Assembly (NCBI GenBank): GCA_030278955.1
Contig: JAOANR010000009.1
Coordinates: forward strand, 39,518,945-39,582,944
Source of the DNA: Hygrophila difformis
Lineage: Eukaryota; Streptophyta; Magnoliopsida; Lamiales; Acanthaceae
Direction: 5' to 3'
DNA length: 64,000 bases
This document shows, one piece after another, positions 43,940 to 55,055 of this stretch (the first letter of the stretch is position 1; every line of letters begins with the position of its first letter). Below the pieces are notes generated by a model, which made no database searches, was not told the origin of the DNA, and saw only the letters and a list, made by a program, of their open reading frames with translations. The position numbers were made by a program, and so were the translations under genes.

Positions 43940-46791
43940 TGTAATACCCGAGAATTTTCCAACATAAAATAAATACAATAAATAAAATAAATACAATAAA
44001 TAAATAAATTCAGCAAATAAATAAATAAAGATAAGGAAATGAGAAATGAGATTTAACTTAAAAAGGAAGTAAAGGAATTTAGTTAAATAGAAAGAATTAA
44101 ATAAAGATAAATAAATGGTTACACGGAAACCCATCACCGAGGGACTCAATAACTCGAGTCCAAATGTAAATTTAGATCCGAATAAAATTAAGATAGGAAA
44201 TCGGAGCCCGAAAATATCCCGGAAATCCGAATCCGAGAACATAGAGGGATAGAAGTCCGAAAGAGAGGAGGAAATGCCCGACGGATCGCACGACCCGCCC
44301 GGACCGGGGTCCAGGCGGCATCCGCGCGGTGGCCGCGCGGTCAATGGCTAGAAGGCGCGCCACGGCTGTGCCAGCCTACAGATTTGGCCGTTGCGAGATT
44401 CACTCGCCCGAATCCGGATTTTCCGACTTCGGTTGAACACCTTGCGGCTCAAGACTCACCAAGGCTGACCTTGGACGTCCCTAGGTCATGTCTATCTATA
44501 AATAACACCTCTTGGAAGCCCCGAACATTTTTCAAAACCCTACGATACTCTCTATACACAAAACCCTAGATCCGAAAGTCGTCGGAGGCACAAACCGAAC
44601 AACAGGACTGATTTGGACGAGAATTGGGAGTCTTTGATCGTCGGGGTAAGATCCAATCTGTTCTTGTCCATTCTTTTCCATCCTTGATTCGAGAAACGAG
44701 TCCTAATTCGATCCTTTTTCTATTCTAAACCCCGATCCGGATCGAGAACGAAGAACCCGACGAACGGAGAGGATAAACGGTGGACTGGAAGCCACGCCTC
44801 CAAAATCGACGTTCCCGGATGACTACAAATCTGTAAGTTAACCTTACTATGGTTTTGGGCGAATTAAAATACACCTAACGTAAAGATCTAATCAAGAAAC
44901 TAAAAATCTGTCTACATGAAAAACCCTACGGCGCAGCATTTTTGCGTGAATTTTTCGAACCCCTAAAACCATTCAAACGAGAAAACGTAAAACATAAAAA
45001 ACGTTCCTAAGACATAGATCTATCTGCTGTAAAAATTTCATAATTTTTCATCGTGTTTTGATATCCGAAAGCGACTGTGAACAGACCTGCCTTCGATTTA
45101 GATCTTGAAACGGTGATAGATTCTTTATCCGAACTTGAGGTTGATTTTTACCTTAGATCTAGACCGATCTAGGATTGGTGTTGAACATATGAATTGTAGA
45201 TCTATGAATTTAGAACATCCCAGTAAATTTTTAGAATTGTTCGTTGAGATTTGAACCTCTGAACCTGAGCCGATCCGATCTGCGTTCGTACCAAAATCAA
45301 GAACCTTGACAGAAGTTAGTTTCGAACTTGAGCTGACGATTAACCTCTGATCCGGTGAGAATTGGGCTTTGAGTTCTAAATGAAAGTTGTAGATAATCGT
45401 CTTAAGAACCACCCTGTAACATTTCATCAAATATGGAGTTAGTTTGCTATGGTAGATCTTGAAATCTTGAAACTGATGCGTAGAAACTCGGACAGATTAG
45501 CACCCTGTTAAAGATTGACGTCTTTCACCTACTTCTGTATCTCGGATTAAAAAACTTAAAACATGAAACTTGTTCATCTCTGTGTTTTGGAGTCGCCGGT
45601 AAAATTTCAGAATTTTTGGACTTAAACTCGATTTTTAATGAATTTTGAAGTAAACTGTGGTTGACCGAGTCAAATCTTGAAAATCTTGTTGAAAAAGGAT
45701 TTCAAATGATATCGGAGTGAATAGCATCCTGAAACAGTATATTTTGAGAAACTTACTAAATTTGAGAAATTGGCCTTTAAGGTTTAAATGAGTGGAAACT
45801 CCTTTGAGATAAAATACATAAACAAACATTTTCGAAATCCCGTTATAGCTAGTTTGAGCTTTCTACGTAGAGGGTGAGTGCTCCATCGGGTGCCCCTCTA
45901 GCTTTTTGCTTCGTGCCTAAACGGATGAGAGTGACCTATGTAGGGGGTGAGTGCTCCATCGGGTGCCCCTCTAGCTTTTTGCTTCGTGCCTAAACGGACG
46001 GGAGTAATCTACGTAGGGGGTGAGTGCTCTGCAGGGTGCCCTCCTAGCTTTGCACATCGTTCCTGATTGGACGATGGTGTTGAACATGAGAAACTGTGCC
46101 AAAACGGCGAGAGAAATTTAACTACAAACAAAATCTTGATACTCGGCTAGGGATTAACGGGAAAATTTAAAAGACTTATACTTTCCTTCGCTTATTTAAA
46201 TTATGCTTTTAAGTTATGTTATGCAATTATTTACCTTGCAAGCAATATTGTGATGTTATGGAATCCCTGTCTATTTAATTATGCAATTAAATTGTTGTTA
46301 GATAAATAAATTAAATTATGGGGTATTGTGTACATGTTTTCTTAAAATTTAACTAATGGCTTTGAAACCCCATAATCACGTATGTGTTAACTTACTCAGC
46401 ACGTAGTGCTGACCAAAACCATTTCTTTCTTTTTCTACAGAGTATGAAGGATATGCATCATCACATGCATGCATGGGATATTCGGGAAAATATTATCTTC
46501 TTTTATTATTCTAGTCTTAGTTATGAATTGCATGAATGAGCCTGTTTAACCCATGATTAGGCCATGTTGGCCCTATTTTTATATTCCGCTGCATTATATA
46601 TGTAAATATTATTTTCCGCTGCAACGTTGATGTATTATTTTTAAATTATATATGAATGGGCTGTTTGAATATTTTAAATTCTGAAAAACCATAGCCTTGC
46701 ATCTCTTTAGTAAGCTTGGAGAAACCGTGTCTTGCTAGGGAGGTGTGGCGGTGACATCCCGACCTGGGTGACCAAAAACCGGGGTGTTACA
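43940..46791 (+). mobile_element. Solo LTR of a Tekay/Del-type element
   Basis: A 2,852-bp LTR from TGTAATACCCG to GGGGTGTTACA with a perfect 5-bp duplication gtttt (43935-43939 and 46792-46796). It has no internal region, so it is the product of LTR-LTR recombination. The U3 part (about 44190-44340) closely resembles the LTRs of the minus-strand element at 50-58 kb, but its repeat region is different: three 73-75-bp units rather than a B-box array. Confidence 0.92.
45863..46075 (+). repeat. Three 73-75-bp tandem units in the solo LTR
   Basis: Units start near 45866, 45938 and 46013. Each has TACGTAG-like text, GGGTGAGTGCTC, a CTCTAGCTTT-type segment and a GTGCCTAAACGG-type end; the third unit has diverged. 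They occupy the LTR position equal to the B-box array of related LTRs. Confidence 0.8.
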
Positions 46792-47637
46792 GTTTTCCCT
46801 AGCGAAGCCATAAAATCCTTACCAATTATTGCAAGAAGCGATTTTTCCCGGAAAATCCTAGTACTCAATAAGGGTATTCGATAGGCTAATATCATGATTG
46901 GGGGAGCATTTGGTACGCCTTGGTACAAGGTAAAAACGCCTCCCATTTACTTTCATGATACAGGAGCAGATATTTTGTGGAGTTACAGGAACACATTGTG
47001 GAGAAAATCCGCAATTTTCCTAACATATTAAAGGACAAGAAACAACTTCAGAGTTTCTTGGGAGTTGTAAATTTTGCATGTATGTTTATAAAAGATCTCG
47101 CAAAATATAAAAAGGATTTTAGACCACTTCTGAAAGAGACTGGAAGCTCTAGATGAAAATGGGAAGAAATCCATACACAGAGAATTCGTGAACTAAAGCA
47201 AATCTGTAATAGCTTGCCGAAACTCGCGATACCTCAAGATGAGGATGAGTTGGTAGTCTATACAGACGCCAATGACTTTCGATTGGCATGAGTGCTCATG
47301 AGAAAAACAACTACGGGGCAAGAACCCTGTAGATACACATGAGGGTTGTTCACTGAACAACAAGCCAAACTTTGGCACATTAATGAAAAAGAATTTTTTG
47401 CAGTATGGAAAACATTTAAAAAAATGGCCTTTATTCTTGCTTGTGAAGAAATTTGCATTAAAAATTGATAATACTATTGTTAGAGCTTTTCTAAAAAATA
47501 AACTTGAATCTAAAATTGAAAAAACTCGTATTATCAGATGGCAAGTTGAATGTCAATATTATACTTATGATATTTATGTTATAAAATCTCATGAAAATGT
47601 TCTTGCAGATTTCTTGACGAGAGATGGAAGCATTTGA
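46792..47637 (+). pseudogene. Protease remnant and RNase H of copy 2 (RT deleted)
   Basis: Protease continues from 46797 to about 46979, where sequence equal to copy 1 position 22690 joins sequence equal to about 23785, removing the RT domain. RNase H follows with VVYTDAND and TGA at 47289-47291, the same position as the stop in copy 1. More stops occur near 47155 and 47341. The last 84 codons are open and overlap ORF5 as in copy 1. Confidence 0.8.
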
Positions 47638-48909
47638 AGCAGATTCCATCATAATGAGATTCAGGCACCTCAGAGAAAATCTTGAGGAGCTATCTAAGCA
47701 TTTTGGACAGCTGGATATCAATGCTAGAACAGCTGGCCAAATACAACAGAGCGATGTGGACATGGTCCGTAATGACATACGAACCTCCCATATTGCAATG
47801 ACAATGCTATGGGAATCAGTATTAGAGCCGATCAGGAAAGCGTTAGCCTCCCTGGTAAATAAAGAGAAAAGTGCCCAAAAAGTTAAGGTGGTCACTTACG
47901 AAGAAGCAGATTTAAGCACTGCTTCAAAGGAACCCTTGTCGGATACTGACAAAAATGTTGAGCAAGAGGAAAGTCACATTTCCGAAAGCTCAAGTCAACC
48001 CACAACCTCTGGGGTAAAAGAGGAAGAAATTAACCTTAGGCCCATGACATGCACCTCTAAGGTTAATTTAGAGAAGAAGGTCCTATCTGCAGCCTGGCTG
48101 GACTACGAAGGAAAATGGGAACAACTGGTTTCCAAAAGAGGAATTAATCCCAGCAAAACAGTAATTGAGACGTCCGGAAGATACAACAGGGTCTGGATGC
48201 TCGAGGGATCAAAGCCAGAAGAGGTTCGAAGGTAGTATGATTTTGGAGCTTTAGCATCTGTTCATACCACATCACCAGGGTTTCCGGAAATAGAAAACTT
48301 CCGGGATGGATAAGCAGCGCGGTGCATGAATCATGGCAGAACAACCTGCACCTGCAAAGAGAGATATTCTGGAGCTTAAGTTCATCTAAGCAGCACCAGA
48401 AATCATTGGAAAAAGGTTCCTATCCGGTCTTTCATTTTATTAAATTACAAAGGCCTGATATGATAGCCTTCAACATAGTCAAGTCTATTGATGACAAGGC
48501 ACCATTGGTATCTTCCATCAGCGAAGATGAGATCTCCACCAGACGAGCATGGGGATTCTGGGTCTGTCTCACAGAGATGGAAAATGTCAAATATCCATTT
48601 AAAATCTTTTCCAATAATTAAATGGATCATTCCTGATTAATTCTTTAATAGGGAGAAACACCGAGTTTGCGGAATCCTCTTTCAAAAAGAAGACTTATTT
48701 GGGAAAATAAGTTGCTAGCAACCGAGTCTACCAGAAAGAAGGCATGCAATATGATGTATGTTGGCCAATGGGATAACCACATAGGCCCATATTGCACAGA
48801 ACAGGAAAAATCCGTATTCAGCACCAAGATTCGGGTAACTCAAAAGAAATCCGGACCCGAACAGGATAAGGAGAAGAAATGTCCAAAAGATGTTCACAAG
48901 CCAAAGTGA
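47624..48909 (+). pseudogene. ORF5 of copy 2 (several breaks)
   Basis: Open for 203 codons from ATG 47624, then TAG near 48233 where copy 1 has Trp. Frameshifts follow near 48290 and 48385, and there is a small insertion near 48620-48660. The N-terminal coiled coil and acidic linker match copy 1. The C-terminal part is readable in pieces, but the copy 1 Cys pair is changed (HIGPYC). Confidence 0.75.
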
Positions 48910-49087
48910 GAACAACTGGATATAAAAGAAAAAGAGGGGTCGGCAATACCTAATAATTAGAAGCCGACAAAGCAAGGATAGTTGGCATATAGTGGCCGAC
49001 AAGAGAATGTGGAAAGTTGACAAAAGATGCCACCCTAGAACAATAATTCAGCAAACAATAATGTAGCAAACTGGAATCCAAGGCAGG

Positions 49088-49164
49088 TGACGAACGCAGT
49101 GATGTCACAATGAATTAGAGAAGATGTGAAGTCCGCAGCTGAAGTCCGCGGACACCTATAAATA
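49088..49164 (+). promoter_or_regulatory. Pararetrovirus-type promoter, copy 2
   Basis: TGACG at 49088, a second motif changed to TGATGTCA at about 49100, and TATAAATA at 49157-49164. Spacing is the same as in copy 1. Confidence 0.7.
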
Positions 49165-49487
49165 AAGGAGTTTGAAGCAGATGGAAGGCATCGAAAAATC
49201 CTCCCAACTCTTCAAAACATTTGGAATATTTCTCTTTCTGCATATTTCCCTTCGAGTCTGTAAAAGTACGGGGCATTTCCCTAAGAGTCTTGTATCCTCT
49301 ATGAGGAACTAAGTGCATGTCTTCTCCATTAGGGGAAATTATGTTTGAATAATATTTTTAATATTTCTTCAATAAAATTCAGGCTTCCAAATATTCCAAA
49401 TATCCCGATAATATAATTAAAACCGTTACTCATATCTTGATACGTCCTAAGGTAGGAAACGAAATAGGACTGTGATGTTTGTTGCTG

Positions 49488-49600
49488 AAGGAGCCAAGAA
49501 TCGGTGAATCATCAGTCGCGGCTGCGTGGTTGGAGGAAGTCCGTAAAATCCCGGAGCTTAGGAAACCTGGCAGCAAGGCGGTCAAAGCCAAGGTATGAAG
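49488..49600 (+). other. Conserved leader block, copy 2
   Basis: Counterpart of 26276-26390, nearly unchanged apart from one extra base near the start and a few substitutions. It ends CCAAG|GTATGA. Confidence 0.4.
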
Positions 49601-49759
49601 TTTAGTACTTAATTTAATTATCGGTAGCATGATGGGCGGTCATTGGATTAAATTTAATGAAAAATCTAAAGTTTGGGGTCAAAGTGTAAAAGGGCAGAAG
49701 TTGGTAAGTCAACTGTTGGGGTCAATGTGTAATAAATCAAATGTTGGTGGGGTCAATGG

Positions 49760-49890
49760 TAATTTGAAAACTCCAAATGGCCTTAATTTGGTCAAATCTG
49801 GTTTCTAATTGCCTAAAATTGGAAATTGATTTTATTATGCCCCAAATGTGGAAATCATGCCTTCTGGTGGCCTAAAAAATTCATTAACTC
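49760..49890 (-). repeat. Right terminal inverted repeat, copy 2
   Basis: Read on the minus strand it starts GAGTTAATGAATTTTTTAGG and follows the right end of copy 1. Confidence 0.7.
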
Positions 49891-50079
49891 ATATCGTTTA
49901 TAATTCTCCCTCTATTCCATGTGGTCATTTCTTTTACTGGACAAAGTTAAATGCGTTTGCATGATACTTCATATCTTAAAATTCATACAAGTAAAATTAT
50001 ATAAAATGTATATTTTGAAACTATATGTATACTTTACCAAGACTTTACTTAATTAGTTTTTGTTTTTTATAAACTTATA
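49891..50079. other. AT-rich spacer with MITE fragment
   Basis: Contains CTCCCTCTATTCCATGTGG near 49914, the start of a Stowaway-like MITE whose other end was not found. No gene. Confidence 0.4.
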
Positions 50080-50188
50080 CTCCCTCTGTCCCAACTAAAA
50101 TGTCTTACTTACTATTTTTGGATGTTCCATCATAAATGTCTTCTTTCTATGAATAGAAATAATTTTTCCTCTCTAACAACTATGTGGA

Positions 50189-52906
50189 TGTAACACCCCG
50201 GTTTTTGGTCACCCAGGTCGGGATGTCACCGCCACACCTCCCTAGCAAGACACGGTTTCTCCGAGCTTACTAAAGAGATGCAAGGCTATGGTTTTTCAGA
50301 ATTTAAAATATTCAAACAGCCCATTCATATATATTTTAATAATACATCAAAGTTGCAGCGGAAAATAATAATTACATATATAATGCAGCGGAATATAAAA
50401 ATAGGGCCAACATGGCCTAATCACGGGTTAAACAGGCCCGTTCATGCAAGGTCTAGTCTAAAACAAAATTTAAGAATAAAGTGTTCGCCAACATTCCCAT
50501 GAATGCATATGATGATGCATATTCTTCAGCTCTGAAAGAAACAGGGAAAAATATGGTTTGGTCAGCAAAGATTTGCTGAGTAAGTTAGCACAGACATGAT
50601 TATGAGGTTTCAAAGCCTTTAATTAAATTTAGTAAAAACATGCTTACAGGTAATATACAATTTAATTCATTCATCCACTAATAATTAAATGGCATGATTC
50701 TAAACACGGATTTCCACATGAGCATAATTCAAATTCCATGGTAAAATAATCGCAAGACATAATTTAAAGGCACAATTTAAATAAGGAAAATATTCAAGTA
50801 TTTCAGGATTTCACTCTTCCTCTTTTATTCGATGTAATCTAGTATAATTTGTTCTTGGGAATCGAACCCGCAAGAAAACAGACAATCGCCCTTGGGAAAT
50901 CGAACCCGCAAGAACTCACATACATCCTAGGGAATCGAACCCGTAAGAATCAACACATATCCTGGGGAATCGAACCCGCAGAAAGACACACCCTGGGGAA
51001 TCGAACCCGCAAGGTTTGACACGGACATCCTGGGGAATCGAACCCGCAGGAAAACATACACCCTGGGGAATCGAACCCGCAAGGCTTGACACAGACATCC
51101 TGGGAAATCGAACCCGCAGGGACACAGACGCCCTTGGGGAATCGAACCCGCAAGGTCAAAACAAGTTTCACAAATTTCACACGTTTCAACATATAATTTC
51201 ACTAGTCGCTATTTTGCTTCAAAAATATTTAAAAATTCATTTTAAGCCGGATTATTCTGAAAATTTATTGATATCTCTGAAACACAGAGATGAACAAGTT
51301 TCATGTTTTATGTTTTTCAATCCGAGATACGGAAGTAGGTGAAAAATGTCAACCTTTAACAGGATATTAATCTCTCCGAAAATTCTGACATCAGTTTCAA
51401 GGTTTCAAGATCTACCATAGCAAACTAACTCCAAATTTGATGAAAATTTACAGAGAGATACCTAAGACATATATCTACAACTTTCATGTTCGGCTAAAGT
51501 TCCAAATCGGTTTAGATCTAATGTCAAAAATGTCATCAAGTTCGAAACTAATTTTGTTCAAGTTTCTTGATTTCGGTACGAATGGAGATCGGATCGGCTC
51601 AGGTTCGGAGGTTCAAATCTTAACGAAAAATTCTAAAATTTTACAGAGATGTTCTAAACTCATAGATCTACAATTCTTATGTTCAACACCAATCCTAGAT
51701 CGGTCTAGAACTAAGATAAAAATCACCAACAAGTTCGGACTAGAGTTCTGTCACGAATTCCAAGATCCAGATTTAATGCAGTTCGGTTTCGAGTGGACTT
51801 CATATATCAAATCATCATGAAAAATTCTGAAAATTTTACAGTAGATATTTCTAAGCCTTAGGAATGTTTTTCGTGTTTTAAGTTTTCCCCTTTGAAGTCG
51901 TTTTAAGGTTCGGAAAAATTCGACAAAACTGTTGCGCCGGTAAAAACGTATATTGGCAGATTTACGAAAGATTTGTTTAAACTTTTAGGTTTGAATGTTT
52001 TAATTACTCCCAAAACCATGTAAGTATTAACTTACAGATTCATGGTTGTCCCGGCTCGACGATTCAGAGGCGTGGCTTCCACTTCTGTTTATCTCATCGG
52101 TTCGTCGGGTTCTTCGTTCTCGATCCGGATCGGGGTGTAGGATGGAAAAAGGATGAGGTTAGGATTCGTTTTCGAATCAAGAATGGAAAATAATGGACAA
52201 GAATGATTCGGATCTTAACCTGACGATCGCAGACTCCTAATTTTCGTCCAAGTCAGTCCCTTGATTCGGTTTTGTGCCTCCGACGACTCCGGAATTAGGG
52301 TTTTGTGTATAGAGAGATTTCGAAGGGTTTCGTAAAAAGTTGGGGCTGATTAGGATGGTTATTTATAGATGGAAAGGACCTAAAGGTCATCCAAAGGCAG
52401 CCCTAGGATGTCTTGAGTCGCAAGGTGTTCAACCGAAGTCGGAAAATCCGGATTCGGGCGAGTAAATCTCGCACGGGGCATTTCTGCCAGTTGGCGCGGT
52501 CGTGGCGCGGTCCCAAGCCAACCGCGCGGCCAGCGCGCCACTCACGCCTGGACTCCGGTCCGGACGGGTCGTGCGATCCGTCGCGCTTTTCCTCCTCTCT
52601 TTCGGACTTCTATCCCTCTATGTTCTCGGATTCGGATTTCCGGGATATCTTCGGGCTCCTATTTCCTATCGTCATTTTATTCGGGTCTAAATTTACATGT
52701 GGACTCGAGTTATTGAGTCCATCGATGTTGGGTTCACGTGTGACCATTTATTTGATTAAATTGTCTTCGGCTTCCCGGGTTCTTGAAATCTTGATTCCTT
52801 TTTAATTTAAATTCCATTTCTCATTCGATTAAATTTATTTATTGATTTGCTGAATTTATTTTATTTATTGTATTTATTTTATGTTGGAAAATTCTCGGGT
52901 ATTACA
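50189..52906 (-). repeat. 3' LTR of the minus-strand Tekay element
   Basis: On the minus strand it runs from TGTAATACCCG (ending at 52906) to GGGGTGTTACA (50189). It includes nine B-box-type units at 50855-51150. Confidence 0.9.
50855..51150 (-). repeat. Nine-unit B-box repeat array
   Basis: Units of about 33-36 bp with minus-strand core GCGGGTTCGATTCCC. On the plus strand GGAATCGAACCCGC-type cores occur near 50859, 50895, 50931, 50963, 50996, 51030, 51065, 51101 and 51137. Most contain an exact GGTTCGATTCC (minus strand), the Pol III B-box; two have one extra-T variants. Confidence 0.8.
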
Positions 52907-52945
52907 GTCTACCCTCCTTAAGAGTCAACTTCGTCCTCGAAGTTG
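52907..52945 (-). other. Polypurine tract and pre-PPT hairpin (minus strand)
   Basis: On the minus strand, CAACTTCG-AGGA-CGAAGTTG (52926-52945) precedes a TAAGGAGGG run and then the LTR. Confidence 0.75.
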
Positions 52946-53161
52946 TGTTTCGGCTTTTCTCGTGCTAAGGTCTTTTTTTTTATTATTTTGTGACTGAACT
53001 TAGAATTAAAACTTCTAAGCTGCCTACGTACCCTGTGAAGGGATCAAGCCATAACGTAGTTCAAAACAATTTGAATATGTTTATTTATTTATTCGGAATA
53101 TATATTGTCAAAAATAAATGTCTATCTTACGGGGTATTACATCCTCTCCCCCTTCGGACTT

Positions 53162-54342
53162 CAGTTATGTCCCATTAACTGCCTACTTATTATTCTCAAA
53201 AGGTTCGGGTATCACTGCCTTCGACCTCATTGAGCTGGCACGTCAGCTTGATCGTCGTCGTTCAACCATCCCACAGCTCTTCCTTGATCTCCATGTTGCG
53301 GATTTACAAAGTCTAGCCTCTTCTCAATCATGTGGTCTAGCTTCCTCACGAACATTATATTCTCTAATCATGTGGTCTTCCCCACCACATCTATAACAAG
53401 TCCCGCGCCTTGGGCATCCGCGCACCAGATGGGCTTGGTGGCACTGTGGGCAACGTGGTACGACTGTACGACGTATGCCATTTCTCCCATTATAGAAATC
53501 CTTATTCTCATTCCTATCTTGTCCACCGTTATTGCTCCGATTATTCTTCTCAAATCCTTGCGAGTCCTTGCTCGACTCCCCATTTTCCTTACGCTTCAGT
53601 TGCTGGACTCGATCAATTGCTACAGCTCGATCATAAACCGTCTGCAGGTTCGTGAATTGTCCTACTGCAAGTATCTCCCGGATACTAAGGTTCAGACCCA
53701 TCTCGAATTTCTGAGCCTTGTCAGAGTCGGTTGGTACTATCCTCGTAGCAAATCGCACCAACTCCTTAAACCGGGTGTAATACTCCTGCACCGTCCGTCC
53801 CTCTTGCTTCAGTGATAAAAACTCTTCGTACATTGCCGCCTTGGTGCTCATGGGGTAGAATCGGTCCCTTAGATCCTCCTTAAGTTTAGTCCACGAATAA
53901 GCTTCTTCAGCTTCCTCTAAATTCCTCTGGAGGTCTTGCCACCACTCATCGGCTTCGCCTCCTAAGTAGTAGGTTGCTACTCGTGTCTTTGTCTCATCAG
54001 GACATTTGATAGCATCCAAGAGCTTATCAAATGTACGGATCCACCCCTCTAGTTTGGCGGGATCCTCCTGCCCATCATAACGTGGTGGTTGATAGGGATT
54101 CACCAACGCTAGATGGTTTGAGCTACGGGCGGAGGTACTGCTGCATGTGTCCTATGCACCTCCGCATTTCCTAATGCTACTAGGATTCCCTCTATCGTTT
54201 TTAAACGTGCTTCCATATTATTGGGCGCTTGAGGCACTTGCTCTCCTAGGTTCTGAGGACTTTCACTGTTGTTGGGCGTGTTGGAAAGGTTAGCGTCAGT
54301 GCCGTTTGGACTCACCTTCCTTGGTTTTCTCCTAGGCGCCAT
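53162..54342 (-). pseudogene. Tekay gag without pol (frameshift)
   Basis: Gag of the minus-strand element. It starts at 54342 with MAPRRKPRK, a basic N-terminus like that of the full-length element. The first frame ends at 54109 and the rest continues in another frame from about 54106 to 53324, so one indel lies near 54105-54120. Retrotransposon gag core: [61 protein letters not shown]. Two zinc knuckles follow: CPQCHQAHLVRGC, then CYRCGGEDHMIREY with its last Cys lost. After that comes a short tail and the 3' UTR, ending with the degenerate hairpin at 53162-53182. Confidence 0.88.
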
Positions 54343-54967
54343 TTTCTGTTATAACGTGTATAGATTAGCTTATCTTGGTTTAGATAGATCGCTCGAACAA
54401 GACGTTTCGTAAATTTATAATTTCAAATTTTCGGATTTGTTGTTTGGGAATCCAATAAGATTTTTGGAATAGAGAGTGTTTTAATAAAGACTTGATTTTT
54501 ATTGTTCCACATAAGGAAATTTTCTAATTTGTACAAGGATAGGAATGGCTACAGCCGAGATTTGTTATGCTTAGGCGTGAGCTTAGATGAACGCGATCTA
54601 GAACTAAGGCAAGATCAGTCTCTAGTTAGCGTTCCTAATTCGATATCAAGTCTCTATGTTATCCAGTGCAAGCAAAAGACCTAGGTTAAACTTCGCCAAG
54701 ATTATAAGTTAACTTCGCCAAGATTCTTAGTTAAAATTCGCCAAGATTCTAAGTTTTTTAAATAAAGGAGATGCAATATGCAAATGAAAATGATGATTTC
54801 CCCCCAAAAATAATTCATGCACTATATATTTTTTTCCATGGGTTTTAAAATAAAAATTTCTCCATGGAAATAATACTTTAAAATTTAAAATAATAGTCAA
54901 AATATTAATAGTAGTTTAAAAATAATAAGGGTTTAAAAATAATAATGGTTTAAAAATAATAGTTTAA

Positions 54968-55055
54968 AAATATCCGGTCTCTGATACCAACTTTGGTATC
55001 AAATATTTTCTTTAAAATAAATAGCTTTAAAATATTCTGGGCTCTGATACCACTT
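54968..55055 (-). other. Primer binding site with a duplicated copy
   Basis: The functional tRNA-iMet site (minus strand TGGTATCAGAGC, plus-strand 55041-55052) lies three bases inside the 5' LTR. A second, slightly altered copy of the site with its flank is at about 54968-54997 (plus-strand TCTCTGATACCAACTT), about 63 bp away. Confidence 0.7.

Larger units (their letters stand above)
40426..49890 (+). mobile_element. Pararetrovirus-like element with inverted ends (copy 2, interrupted and deleted)
   Basis: Same element and orientation as 18877-26648, about 90% alike by eye. It differs by a solo Tekay LTR inserted at 43940-46791, a deletion of about 1.1 kb at 46979/46980 removing most of the protease-RT region, and many small breaks. 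The right end is complete up to a position equal to that of copy 1 (about 49890). The outer 10-20 bases of the left end cannot be matched. A 9-bp target duplication is not clear; the flanks share only TCGTT. It has the same RNase H stop as copy 1 (TGA 47289-47291). Confidence 0.8.

Noticed and set aside
40417..49899. A 9-bp target duplication for copy 2
   Set aside because: The flanking 9-mers (cattcgttg and atatcgttt) share only five consecutive bases. That is too weak to claim because the left end is degraded.
50855..51150. CRISPR-like array of short regular repeats
   Set aside because: Spacers are short and similar to each other, the array lies inside a plant LTR, and no cas genes exist. 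It is an LTR tandem repeat.
50927..51202. Repetitive open frames rich in CGFDSPGC or AGSIPQ words
   Set aside because: They arise because the B-box repeat unit is close to a multiple of three. All frames and both LTRs show them, with no start context or known family.
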